From G963666895 sp963666895 (GTDB taxonomy: Bacteria; Desulfobacterota; Desulfovibrionia; Desulfovibrionales; Desulfovibrionaceae), in assembly GCA_963666895.2 (NCBI GenBank), contig CAXXNS010000001.1, forward strand, positions 310,001 through 374,000: a stretch of DNA of 64,000 nucleotides, given 5' to 3'. A model generated the notes under the pieces. That model made no database searches. It was not told the origin of the DNA and saw only the letters and a list, made by a program, of their open reading frames with translations. Shown here piece by piece: positions 33,279 to 41,212 of this stretch. How positions within the stretch are numbered: the first letter of the stretch is position 1; each line of letters starts with the position of its first letter. The translations under genes were made by a program, and so were the position numbers.

Positions 33279-34682
33279 ATGAATCCCATTCTGACGGTCA
33301 GCGAACTCACCCGGGGCCTGAAAGAGGTCGTTGAGGCCGAATTTCCCCTGGTCTGGGTACGGGGCGAGGTGACCAATCTGGCCCGGCCCGCGTCGGGCCA
33401 TGTCTACTTCTCGCTGACCGACGGCCGCGCCTCCTTGAACGTGGTCTGGTTCAAGACCCACCAGCCCGAGGCCAACGCGGACGGCATCCATCCCCTGACC
33501 GGCGAGGTCATGGAGCCCGGCACCATGACCACCCCCGACACCCTGGCCGACGGCGACGAGACCCTGTGCGCCGGGCGGCTGACCATCTACGAGGGCCGCT
33601 CGGTCTATCAGCTGATCGCCGAGGTGGTGCAGCGCCAGGGAGTGGGCGACCTGGCCCTGCAGTTCGAGACCCTGAAGCGCGACCTGGAGGCCCGGGGCTG
33701 GTTCGACGAGGACCGCAAGCAGCCCCTGCCGGACAACCCGGTTCGCGTGGCCGTGGTCACATCCACCAAGGGCGCGGCCGTGCGCGACTTCCTGCGCCTG
33801 GCCGAGGCCCGGGGCATGGGCTCGGACATCCGCATCTTTCCCACATTGGTCCAGGGCCGCCAGGCTCCGGCACAGATCGCCCAGGCCCTGGCCGAGGTCG
33901 CGGACCACGATTGGGGCGACGGCCTCCGGGCCGAAGTTGTCGCCCTGATCCGGGGCGGCGGGTCGCTGGAGGATTTGTGGGCATTCAATACGGAAGAGGT
34001 GGCCCGGGCCGTGCTGGAATGTCCCCTCCCGGTCATCACCGGCGTCGGCCATGAACCTGACCTCACCATCGCCGACTACGTGGCCGACCGCCGCGCCGCC
34101 ACCCCGTCCCATGCGGCCCAGGAGGTCTGGCCCCGCCGCTCCACGCTCATGCAGGGCGTGGACGAGCTCCAGATGGACCTGGCCCGCGCCTATCGCGACT
34201 GTCTGGCGGACAAGGCGGACGCCCTGGCCGGACTGGGACGCGGCCTGGCCTGGCTGTCCCCGGCCCGCAGGCTGGACCGCGCCGGAACACGTCTCAAGGA
34301 CCTGGGCCGCAGGCTGGCCCGGGCCGGAAGCGGCCTGGCCGTGCAGCCGCAGCGCGATCTTTCCGCACTGGCCCTGCGTCTGGCCAAGGCCCCGGACCCG
34401 GCCCGCATCCGGGCCCGCGCCCAAACCCTGCGCCACGCCGCCCTGCGCCTGGACCAGGCCGTGAACGCCCGCCTGGACCGCACCGGAAGCTCCCTGGACC
34501 TGGCCTTCGCCAGGCTGGCCGGGCTGGACCCCGAGGCGCCCCTGGCCCGGGGCTACTCCCTGGTGACCGTGGAGCGCACGGGTAAATTCCTGCGCCGGGC
34601 CGACGAGACCCGCCCGGGCGACCGGCTGGACATCCGCACCGGGCAAGGCAACGTGGCCGCCCGCGTTGAGGACGAAACCTGA
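33279..34682 (+). CDS. xseA: Exodeoxyribonuclease VII large subunit
   Basis: Catalytic subunit of ExoVII, which degrades single-stranded DNA from both ends. The N-terminal OB-fold (LTVSELTRGLKEVVEAEFPLVWVRGEVTNLARPASGHVYFSLTD) and the catalytic core (VAVVTSTKGAAVRDFLRL; ALIRGGGSLEDLWAFNTEEVARA; PVITGVGHEPDLTIADYVADRRAATPSHAA) are clear. The C-terminal half is long, Arg/Leu-rich helix, and the last segment APLARGYSLVTV is the family C-terminal motif. The start lies 6 bases after proS. Confidence 0.95.
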   Translation: MNPILTVSELTRGLKEVVEAEFPLVWVRGEVTNLARPASGHVYFSLTDGRASLNVVWFKTHQPEANADGIHPLTGEVMEPGTMTTPDTLADGDETLCAGRLTIYEGRSVYQLIAEVVQRQGVGDLALQFETLKRDLEARGWFDEDRKQPLPDNPVRVAVVTSTKGAAVRDFLRLAEARGMGSDIRIFPTLVQGRQAPAQIAQALAEVADHDWGDGLRAEVVALIRGGGSLEDLWAFNTEEVARAVLECPLPVITGVGHEPDLTIADYVADRRAATPSHAAQEVWPRRSTLMQGVDELQMDLARAYRDCLADKADALAGLGRGLAWLSPARRLDRAGTRLKDLGRRLARAGSGLAVQPQRDLSALALRLAKAPDPARIRARAQTLRHAALRLDQAVNARLDRTGSSLDLAFARLAGLDPEAPLARGYSLVTVERTGKFLRRADETRPGDRLDIRTGQGNVAARVEDET

Positions 34683-34741
34683 TCCCGGCGGCAATCTCCG
34701 GCTTTCATCTTTTGCCCACACAGGGTACCAAGGAACGAACC

Positions 34742-34981
34742 ATGAGCAAAAAAGACAACAATATGTCGTTCGAGGCGCGCCTGGAGCGGCTGGCCGAGAT
34801 CGTGGAGCTGCTGGAGGACGAGGACCTGCCCTTGGAGCGGGGCGTTGCCCTGTACAAGGAAGGAACGGCCCTGGCCAAGGCCTGCTCCAAGCAGCTCCAG
34901 GAAGCTCGGAACGAGGTCAAGGTGGTGGCCGAGGGGCTGCTGGAATCCTTTGAGGACCAGGACGGGGAGGACGCGGAGTGA
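34742..34981 (+). CDS. xseB: Exodeoxyribonuclease VII small subunit
   Basis: A 79-residue helical hairpin partner of XseA. The family pattern FEARLERLAEIVELLEDEDLPLERGVALYKEGTALAKACSKQL is complete. The ATG at 34742 is chosen because it begins the conserved region and follows AAGGAACG; the frame extends a few codons upstream without support. The stop overlaps the GTG start of ispA, so translation is coupled. Confidence 0.94.
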   Translation: MSKKDNNMSFEARLERLAEIVELLEDEDLPLERGVALYKEGTALAKACSKQLQEARNEVKVVAEGLLESFEDQDGEDAE

Positions 34982-35913
34982 GTCCGTCGGTCAATGAATC
35001 GGTCAAGGTTTCGGTCAAGGAGAGGCTGGCCCGGCGGGCCGAACCGGTGCGGGATTACCTGGCCGCCTGCCTGCAAGGCCAGGGTTTTCCCCAGGCCCTG
35101 GTGGAGGCCATGGAGTACAGCCTCCTGGCCGGAGGCAAGCGGCTGCGGCCCGTGCTCTGCACCTCGTTCTGTTCTCTCCTGGGCGGGGACGTCCAGGCCG
35201 CCCTGCCGTTCGCGGCCGGGTTCGAGCTCATCCACACCTATTCCCTGATCCACGACGACCTTCCGGCCATGGACGACGACGACCTGCGCCGGGGCAGGCC
35301 CTCCTGCCACAAGCAGTTCGACGAGGCCACGGCCATCCTGGCCGGGGACGGCCTGCTCACCGAGGCCTTCGGGCTCATGTGCCGCCCGGCGAAGTCCGGC
35401 ATACCGGCCGACCGCGTGCTGGCCGCGGTGTCGCGGGCCGCCCGTGGGGCCGGGGCCGCGGGCATGGTCGGCGGCCAGCTCCTGGACATGGCCTACACCG
35501 GCCGCTCCCAACCTGGAGAAAAGGGCGTTCCCCTGGACGACCTGCGGGCCATGCACGCCATGAAGACCGGCGCGCTCATCACCGGGGCCTGCGTGTGCGG
35601 AGCATTGCTGGCCGGGACCGACCAGGCCGGGCTGGACACGGCCGAGACCTACGGCCGCCACGTGGGCGTGGCCTTCCAGATCGTGGACGACATTTTGGAC
35701 CTGGTGGGCGACGAGAAACAGCTGGGCAAGCCCGTGGGCAGCGACCTGGCCCAGGGCAAGACCACCTACCCCGGACTGCTGGGCCTGGACGAATCGCGGC
35801 GGCTGGCCCGGGAGCACGCGGACCAGGCCGCAGGGGCCCTGGATTCCCTCAATGGCGAGGACGCGGTTTTCCTTCGCGATCTCGCCCAATACGTCGTTGA
35901 CAGGGCTTCCTGA
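34978..35913 (+). CDS. ispA: Farnesyl/geranyl diphosphate synthase (polyprenyl synthetase)
   Basis: A 311-residue trans-prenyl transferase condensing IPP with DMAPP or GPP. The first Asp-rich motif is LIHDDLPAMDDDDLRRGRPSCH and the second is FQIVDDILDLVGDEKQLGKPVGSDLAQGKTTYP. The two residues before the first motif set product length and suggest a short-chain (C15-C20) product. The start is a GTG overlapping the xseB stop. It follows xseB and precedes dxs, the classical xseB-ispA-dxs order. Confidence 0.95.
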   Translation: MSPSVNESVKVSVKERLARRAEPVRDYLAACLQGQGFPQALVEAMEYSLLAGGKRLRPVLCTSFCSLLGGDVQAALPFAAGFELIHTYSLIHDDLPAMDDDDLRRGRPSCHKQFDEATAILAGDGLLTEAFGLMCRPAKSGIPADRVLAAVSRAARGAGAAGMVGGQLLDMAYTGRSQPGEKGVPLDDLRAMHAMKTGALITGACVCGALLAGTDQAGLDTAETYGRHVGVAFQIVDDILDLVGDEKQLGKPVGSDLAQGKTTYPGLLGLDESRRLAREHADQAAGALDSLNGEDAVFLRDLAQYVVDRAS

Positions 35914-35937
35914 AGCTCCTAGAGGAAGCGCAATCCC

Positions 35938-37842
35938 ATGCACAAGAAGCTGGAACCGACCATCTTGCCCACGCTCAGAGGCCCGGAGGACGTGGCCCGC
36001 CTGAGCCTGGAGGAACTCGACATCCTGGCCGACGAACTGCGCCACGTGATCATCGAGCAGGTCTCGGTTTCCGGCGGCCACCTGGCCCCCAACCTGGGCA
36101 CCATCGAACTCTCCCTGGCCCTGGTCAAGGTCCTGGACCTGACCAAGGACCGGCTGGTCTGGGACGTGGGCCACCAGGCCTACGCCCACAAGATTCTCAC
36201 CGGGCGCTACGACCGCTTCCACACCCTGCGCCAGATGGGCGGGCTGTCCGGATTCCCGCGCATGGCCGAGTCCGAGTACGACCACTTCGGGGTCGGCCAC
36301 TCCTCCACCTCCATCTCCGCCGCCCTGGGCATGGCCGTGGCCCGGGACAAGGCCGGGGAGGACCACGCGGTGGTGGCGGTCATCGGCGACGGCTCCCTGA
36401 CCGCGGGACTGGCCTTCGAGGGGCTGAACCAGGCCGGGGACCAGGAACGGCGCATGACCGTCATCCTCAACGACAACGAGATGTCCATCTCCCAGAACGT
36501 GGGCGCGCTGTCGGCCTTCCTGTCCCGGCGGGCCTCCTCGCCGTTCGTGGTGCGCATGAAGGATTTCTTCGACCGCCGCCTGCAGGAGATACCGGGCGCG
36601 TTCGGCGAGGAGATCAGGCGCTGGGCCAAGCGCGGCAAGGACTCGTTCAAGAGCTTCTTCACCCCGGGCATGCTCTTCGAAGCCCTGCGCTTCAACTACG
36701 TCGGCCCCATCGACGGCCACAACATCCCGTCCCTGGTGGAGACCCTGGAGAACGTCCAGCGCATCCAGACCCCGGTGCTGGTCCACGTCCTGACCACCAA
36801 GGGCAAGGGCTACGTCCCGGCCGAACAGAACCCCACCTATTTCCACGGCGTGGGCAAGTTCCAGCCCGAGACGGGCCTGGCCTCGCCCGCGCCCAAGGGC
36901 GGCTACGCCTCGTACACCGAGGTCTTCGGCTCCTCGCTCTGCGCCCTGGCCGAACGCGACCCGGGCATCGTGGCCATCACCGCGGCCATGCCCGAGGGCA
37001 CGGGAACGGACTGCTTCCGCGAACGCTACCCCGACCGCTTCTTCGACGTGGGCATCTGCGAGCAGCACGCCGTGACCTTCGCGGCCGGGCTGGCCACGCG
37101 CGGGCTCAAGCCGGCCGTGGCCATCTACTCCACCTTTTTGCAACGCTCCTACGACCAGATCGTGCACGACGTCTGCCTGCAGAACCTGGGCGTGAACTTC
37201 TTCGTGGACCGGGGCGGGCTGGTGGGCGAAGACGGGGCCACCCACCACGGGGCCTTCGACCTGTCCTACCTGCGCCACGTGCCCAATCTGGTGGTCATGG
37301 CCCCCAAGGACGAGAACGAGCTGGCCCGCATGATGGCCACCGCCTTTGACCATCCCGGGCCCGCGGCCGTGCGCTACCCCCGGGGCATGGGCGTGGGCGC
37401 CCTGGTGGAGCCGGAGATGGAGCCGCTGCCCCTGGGCCGTGGCGAGCAGCTGCGGCCCGGCTCGGACGCCGCCATCCTGGCCCTGGGCTCCCGGGTCTAT
37501 CCGGCCCTGGAGGCGGCCCTGGAGCTGGAACAGGAGCACGGCCTGTCCGTGGCCGTGTTCAACGCCCGCTTTGTCAAGCCCCTGCCCGAGGGCCAGATCC
37601 TGGACCTGACCACGGCCTGCAAGCGCCTGGTCACGGTGGAGGAGAACGTGCTGGCCGGGGGCTTCGGCTCGGCCGTGGCCGAACTGCTCATGGACAAGGG
37701 CGCGCAGGACGTGCGGCTCAGGCGCCTGGGCCTGCCCGACGCGTTCGTGGAGCACGGCAAGCAGAAGGAGCTGCGGGCCAAGGTGGGCATCGACAAGGGC
37801 GGCATTAAAAACGCCGTGCTGCAACTTATCGAAAACAAATAA
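35938..37842 (+). CDS. dxs: 1-deoxy-D-xylulose-5-phosphate synthase
   Basis: Thiamine-diphosphate enzyme that joins pyruvate and glyceraldehyde-3-phosphate, the first committed MEP step. It has 634 residues. The N-terminal part has SGGHLAPNLGTIELSLAL, the ThDP motif GDGSLTAGLAFEGLNQAG with NDNEMSIS, and the central transketolase domain has FDVGICEQHAVTFAAGLA, including the catalytic Glu. The C-terminal domain follows. The gene is the last of the ispG-proS-xseA-xseB-ispA-dxs operon; because it needs ThDP, it depends on the thi4 pathway elsewhere in the window. Confidence 0.97.
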   Translation: MHKKLEPTILPTLRGPEDVARLSLEELDILADELRHVIIEQVSVSGGHLAPNLGTIELSLALVKVLDLTKDRLVWDVGHQAYAHKILTGRYDRFHTLRQMGGLSGFPRMAESEYDHFGVGHSSTSISAALGMAVARDKAGEDHAVVAVIGDGSLTAGLAFEGLNQAGDQERRMTVILNDNEMSISQNVGALSAFLSRRASSPFVVRMKDFFDRRLQEIPGAFGEEIRRWAKRGKDSFKSFFTPGMLFEALRFNYVGPIDGHNIPSLVETLENVQRIQTPVLVHVLTTKGKGYVPAEQNPTYFHGVGKFQPETGLASPAPKGGYASYTEVFGSSLCALAERDPGIVAITAAMPEGTGTDCFRERYPDRFFDVGICEQHAVTFAAGLATRGLKPAVAIYSTFLQRSYDQIVHDVCLQNLGVNFFVDRGGLVGEDGATHHGAFDLSYLRHVPNLVVMAPKDENELARMMATAFDHPGPAAVRYPRGMGVGALVEPEMEPLPLGRGEQLRPGSDAAILALGSRVYPALEAALELEQEHGLSVAVFNARFVKPLPEGQILDLTTACKRLVTVEENVLAGGFGSAVAELLMDKGAQDVRLRRLGLPDAFVEHGKQKELRAKVGIDKGGIKNAVLQLIENK

Positions 37843-37860
37843 TATCCATTCCACAGACCC

Positions 37861-38286
37861 GTGCTTGAGATCACCGACGCCATCGCCATCCCCGAGGACG
37901 AGCTGACCTACACCGCGGCCCGGGCCTCGGGCCCCGGCGGCCAGCACGTGAACACCACGGCCACGGCCGTGACCGTGATCTTCAACGTGGCCCGGTCGCC
38001 CTCCCTGTCGCCCCTGGACAAGATGATCATCCGGGGCAAGCTGGCCCGGCGCATCAACAAGAAGGGCCAGCTCATGCTCACGGCCCGGGGCGAGCGCTCC
38101 CAGGCGGCCAACAAACGCGAGGTGACCAAGCGGCTGGAGCGCATGCTGCGCAAGGCCCTGGAGCCGGTGAAGAAGCGCATCCCCACCGGCCCCACCCGGG
38201 CCTCCAAGGAGCGGCGCGTCCAGGCCAAGAAGCAGCGCGGGACACGCAAACGCCTGCGGCGCATCACTCCCGGCGATTTCGACTGA
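37861..38286 (+). CDS. arfB: Alternative ribosome-rescue factor B (peptidyl-tRNA hydrolase)
   Basis: A 141-residue codon-independent release factor that frees stalled ribosomes. The catalytic GGQ loop is ARASGPGGQHVNTTATAVTVIF, and the basic C-terminal tail that lies in the mRNA channel is seen as RASKERRVQAKKQRGTRKRLRRI. It starts with GTG 18 bases after dxs, so it may ride on the same transcript. An ATG alternative is not available near this position. Confidence 0.93.
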   Translation: MLEITDAIAIPEDELTYTAARASGPGGQHVNTTATAVTVIFNVARSPSLSPLDKMIIRGKLARRINKKGQLMLTARGERSQAANKREVTKRLERMLRKALEPVKKRIPTGPTRASKERRVQAKKQRGTRKRLRRITPGDFD

Positions 38287-38302
38287 CCCCAAGGAGCACC
38301 CC

Positions 38303-38839
38303 ATGGCCCTCGACCGGCTCGACACCCTGGACCGCGACCAACTCCTGGAATACGTCCACGCCCTGCTCTGGCAGTACCGGCTCATGGACGCCTTCTGGTT
38401 CATCAAGGCCGAGGAGGTGTACGGCCTGGCCGCGGCCGAGGATCTCAACGCCCGGGTCTGGGCCAAGCTGGGCGACCTGTCCGCCCGGGACATCGTCAAG
38501 CGCTTCGGCCCCTTCGAGCCCGGCCCCGGCCAGACGCCCATCGACGCCTTCCTGGCCGCCTACGCCTACTATCCCTGGGACATGCTGGCCACCTTCGACT
38601 GGGTGCGCACCGGTCCGGACGAGCTGACCCTGAAGATGGCCGGCTGCCCGCCCCAGGTGGCCCGGCTCAAGCGGGACCTGGGCGAGTACGCGTGCAAGGA
38701 AATGCATTTGGGCGAGTTCAAGGGCTTCCTATCCGTCATCCACCCAAGCCTTCAGGTGGAGTGCCTTTACGCCCCGCCCGACCCCCATCCCGAGGACCAC
38801 TTCTGCAGCTGGCGGGTGTGGGTGAAGCCGGAAGAATAG
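38303..38839 (+). CDS. Conserved protein, DUF6125-like
   Basis: A 178-residue soluble protein. The N-terminal helices (LEYVHALLWQYRLMDAFWFIKAEEVYGLAAAEDLNARVWAKLG) resemble the DUF6125 family, whose members carry a conserved WxxxDxxWF-x-E pattern. The second half has a small beta fold with three cysteines (AGCPPQ; YACKE; VECLYAPP) that might bind metal or a cofactor. An AAGGAGC ribosome site precedes the ATG at 38303. The family has been linked to hydrolase or methyl-transfer settings, but the function is unknown. It follows arfB by 16 bases. Confidence 0.55.
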   Translation: MALDRLDTLDRDQLLEYVHALLWQYRLMDAFWFIKAEEVYGLAAAEDLNARVWAKLGDLSARDIVKRFGPFEPGPGQTPIDAFLAAYAYYPWDMLATFDWVRTGPDELTLKMAGCPPQVARLKRDLGEYACKEMHLGEFKGFLSVIHPSLQVECLYAPPDPHPEDHFCSWRVWVKPEE

Positions 38840-38849
38840 CGGTCGGCCG

Positions 38850-39656
38850 TCACCACGGCCAGATTCGAGACAAGACCTCCAAGCTCTCCTCCACCCCGGT
38901 CCGGTGGTCCACCTCCAGGCAGGCCACGGGCTCGGGCAGCCCGGCCAGCCGGGTGAAGATCCGCTCCAGGTCCATGTCGCCTTGTCCCAGGGGCAGGTGG
39001 TCGTCCTGTTGCCCCAGATTGTCGTGGGCGTGCAGATGGACCAGGTAGGGCCCCAGCGTGTCCAGCCAGGGGTCCAGGCCCACCACGTCGAACAGGTTGT
39101 GGTGGCCCATGTCAAAGCACCAGCCCCCGCCGTGCTCGGCCGCGGCTTGGACCAGGTCCAGCAGGGACCGGGGATCGTGGTCCACCACGTTCTCCAGGGC
39201 CAGCCGTGCGCCCAGCTCGGCCAGGGACCGGGCCAGATCGGTCCACAGCGGCAGGGAGAGCTCGTTCCAGCGCGCCTTTTGCTCCAGGGTCATGTAGGAC
39301 AGGCCCCCGCCGTGGAACACCGCGCTCACGGGCCTGAGCACCTCGGCCACGCGCAGGGTGGCGTCGAAGTAGCGGCGGGCCGTGTCTCGGTCCAGGGCGC
39401 GTTCCGAGCCCGGGTCCAGGCCCATGAACGGGCCGTGCAGGGTGGGGCGCAGCCCGGCCTGGTCCAGGGCCCGGGCCAGTCCGGACAGCTCGGCCGGAGT
39501 GACGCGGTCCAGATGCCAGGACTCCAGGCAGATTTCAGGCGCGTAGCCCTTGGCCAGCCAGTCGTCCGGGCTGGACAGCAGCCGTGACAGCGGCGCCTTG
39601 ACCCGCACCTTGCGGCGCAGGTTGTCCGGTGTGGCGCGGGGAATGGATCGGCTCAT
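38850..39656 (-). CDS. Sugar phosphate isomerase/epimerase-like TIM-barrel protein
   Basis: A 268-residue AP-endonuclease-2-like TIM barrel. Metal-binding segments are visible: LHGPFMGLDPGS, AVFHGGGLSYM, LALENVVDHDP, WCFDMGHHNLFD, YLVHLHAHDNLGQQDDHLPLGQGDMD and ACLEVDHRTGVEESL. These match the xylose-isomerase-like superfamily, with the usual His/Glu/Asp set. The substrate is unknown. The start ATG at 39656 lies 12 bases from the next gene upstream, an RNase D-like exonuclease, so the two may share a transcript. Confidence 0.85.
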   Translation of the reverse strand: MSRSIPRATPDNLRRKVRVKAPLSRLLSSPDDWLAKGYAPEICLESWHLDRVTPAELSGLARALDQAGLRPTLHGPFMGLDPGSERALDRDTARRYFDATLRVAEVLRPVSAVFHGGGLSYMTLEQKARWNELSLPLWTDLARSLAELGARLALENVVDHDPRSLLDLVQAAAEHGGGWCFDMGHHNLFDVVGLDPWLDTLGPYLVHLHAHDNLGQQDDHLPLGQGDMDLERIFTRLAGLPEPVACLEVDHRTGVEESLEVLSRIWPW

Positions 39657-39668
39657 GGCCAGAGGGTA

Positions 39669-40280
39669 CTACAACACACCCAGGTCGCGGAAGCGGCGGT
39701 AGATCTCGCGGCTGACCCAGGCGTCCGTGGCCGCGTAGGTGATCTGCTGCGGGGTGAGGCGTTGCTTGGCCCAGTTGGAACACTGCGCGCCCTTGGAAAT
39801 GCGGAATCCCAGCAGATTGGCGGCCAGGTTGCGCAGGCCGTGCGTCTGCATCCTGCACTTGGCCGAGATGCGGCCCAAGTCCACGAACCCGGCCGGCTTG
39901 AACTCCAGGAGCTTGCGCAGGGCGGCCACGTCGTCGCGCACCGACACCCCGGTCTTGACGATCTCGGGGTCGGACAGGAGGTCCACCAGGCCGTCGCCAA
40001 AGCCCAGTTCGCCGAGCTGGAACAGATAGACCACGGTGCGTCCGGCCAGTTGGATCAGGGAGGGCGGGGGCTGCTTCTGGCCCTTGCGGAACACGGGCCT
40101 GGTCTCGGTGTCGAAGCCCAGGAGCCGCTCGTCCTTGAGTACGCGCACGGCCTTGACCAACTGGCCCTCGGTGCGCACCAGCTTGACCGACCCCTCCCAA
40201 CGCGACAAGGGCATCGCGTTGATCTCCTCATTGCTGAACGCCCGCAGGTGTTCGTCGGGAATGTCAGGGGTGCTGCTCAT
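39669..40280 (-). CDS. 3'-5' exonuclease, RNase D-like
   Basis: A 203-residue DEDDy exonuclease domain only, without the HRDC domain of full RNase D. Acidic residues are placed as expected: LLGFDTETRPVFRKG (motif I, D-x-E), VSVRDDVAALRKLL with the second Asp (motif II), and YAATDAWVSREIYRRF (motif III, Y-x-x-x-D). It probably trims structured RNA or DNA 3' ends in the cytoplasm. Similar short proteins are annotated as 3'-5' exonuclease domain-containing proteins. Confidence 0.88.
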   Translation of the reverse strand: MSSTPDIPDEHLRAFSNEEINAMPLSRWEGSVKLVRTEGQLVKAVRVLKDERLLGFDTETRPVFRKGQKQPPPSLIQLAGRTVVYLFQLGELGFGDGLVDLLSDPEIVKTGVSVRDDVAALRKLLEFKPAGFVDLGRISAKCRMQTHGLRNLAANLLGFRISKGAQCSNWAKQRLTPQQITYAATDAWVSREIYRRFRDLGVL

Positions 40281-40368
40281 ACGGTCAGAAAGCCTCTAAA
40301 GGGTGGGCGCATCTTACGGCATTCCCGGCCACCAGTCCAGCAATAGGCCGCCGGAGCCCGGAACCCAC

Positions 40369-41040
40369 CTAAAAATATCCCAAATTCCGAAGTTCCGCCA
40401 AACGCGCCTCCTTGTCCTGGTCCCGGCCGGACCGCTCCCCGTTATCCAAGGCCGGGCGGGTGCAGGGCACGCAGCCCAGGGACCGGTACCCCTGGTCGTA
40501 GAGCGGGCAATAGGGCAAGCCCTGGTCGTGGATCAGGCTCCAGACGTCCATCTCGGTCCAGGCCAGCAGGGGGTGGGCCCGGTGATGCTCGGGGTCGTGC
40601 AGCTTCTCCAGGGGTTCGCGCCCGGCCCGGGTGGCGTGCTCGTCCCCCCGGATGCCGGTGACGAGCAGGTCCACGCCCTCCTGTTCAATGGCCTCCAGCA
40701 GGGGCCGCACCTTGAGGGCCGCGCAGCAGGCGGTCTTGTCCCGGGCCACGGGAAAGGCGGCCGGGTCCACCCTGGGCCGGACCACCAGCAGGTCCACGCC
40801 CCACTGCCGGGCCACCAGGTCCCGCTGGGCCACGGCCTCGGGAAACTTGATCCCGGTGTCCAGGGAAAGCGCCTTTGGCTTGAGCCCCCGATCCGCCAAG
40901 ACCCCGAGCCACAGCCACAGGGCCACGGTGGAGTCCTTGCCTCCGGTGAAGGCCACCCGGGAACGGGCCGGGTCGAAGCGTTCGGCCAGCCCGGCCAGAA
41001 AGGACCGGGCGTCATGGATCAGGTCGTCGAGTCGGGACAC
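40369..41040 (-). CDS. APS/PAPS reductase-family protein lacking the catalytic tail
   Basis: A 223-residue PP-loop protein of the CysH family. The ATP-pyrophosphatase-type loop is FTGGKDSTVAL (about 31-41). The iron-sulfur cysteines of APS reductases are all present: Cys105-Cys106 in KTACCAALKVRPL and Cys190/Cys193 in GYRSLGCVPCTRP. The usual C-terminal ECGLH-type motif with the nucleophilic cysteine is absent; the protein ends AELRNLGYF. It may therefore bind nucleotide without reducing sulfate, or work on another adenylylated substrate. A GTG at 41040 is chosen because AGGAGG lies 6 bases ahead; a GTG at 41043 is adjacent. Confidence 0.8.
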   Translation of the reverse strand: MSRLDDLIHDARSFLAGLAERFDPARSRVAFTGGKDSTVALWLWLGVLADRGLKPKALSLDTGIKFPEAVAQRDLVARQWGVDLLVVRPRVDPAAFPVARDKTACCAALKVRPLLEAIEQEGVDLLVTGIRGDEHATRAGREPLEKLHDPEHHRAHPLLAWTEMDVWSLIHDQGLPYCPLYDQGYRSLGCVPCTRPALDNGERSGRDQDKEARLAELRNLGYF

Positions 41041-41212
41041 CACACGCCTCCTGCGCGGAGCATAGCAGGCTTGCCCGCCGCCCGCACGGCCCGCGAAACC
41101 CTTTGGGGCGCAAGGGATTTCCCCGAGAACGGCTTGACCGGATGCCCCCCTTCCCGTACATCCAGAGAATGCGACAGGCCCCCCCGGACCACCCTTATCC
41201 CGAGCCCGCGCC

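Noticed and set aside
31515..34721. A 1068-codon minus-strand open frame opposite proS and xseA
   Set aside because: Its composition (V, G, H, L repeats) is the usual shadow of high-GC genes. The plus strand has complete ProS and XseA motifs and coupled starts.
34705..38541. A 1278-codon minus-strand open frame across xseB, ispA, dxs and arfB
   Set aside because: It covers four well-recognised plus-strand genes and shows no domain of its own.
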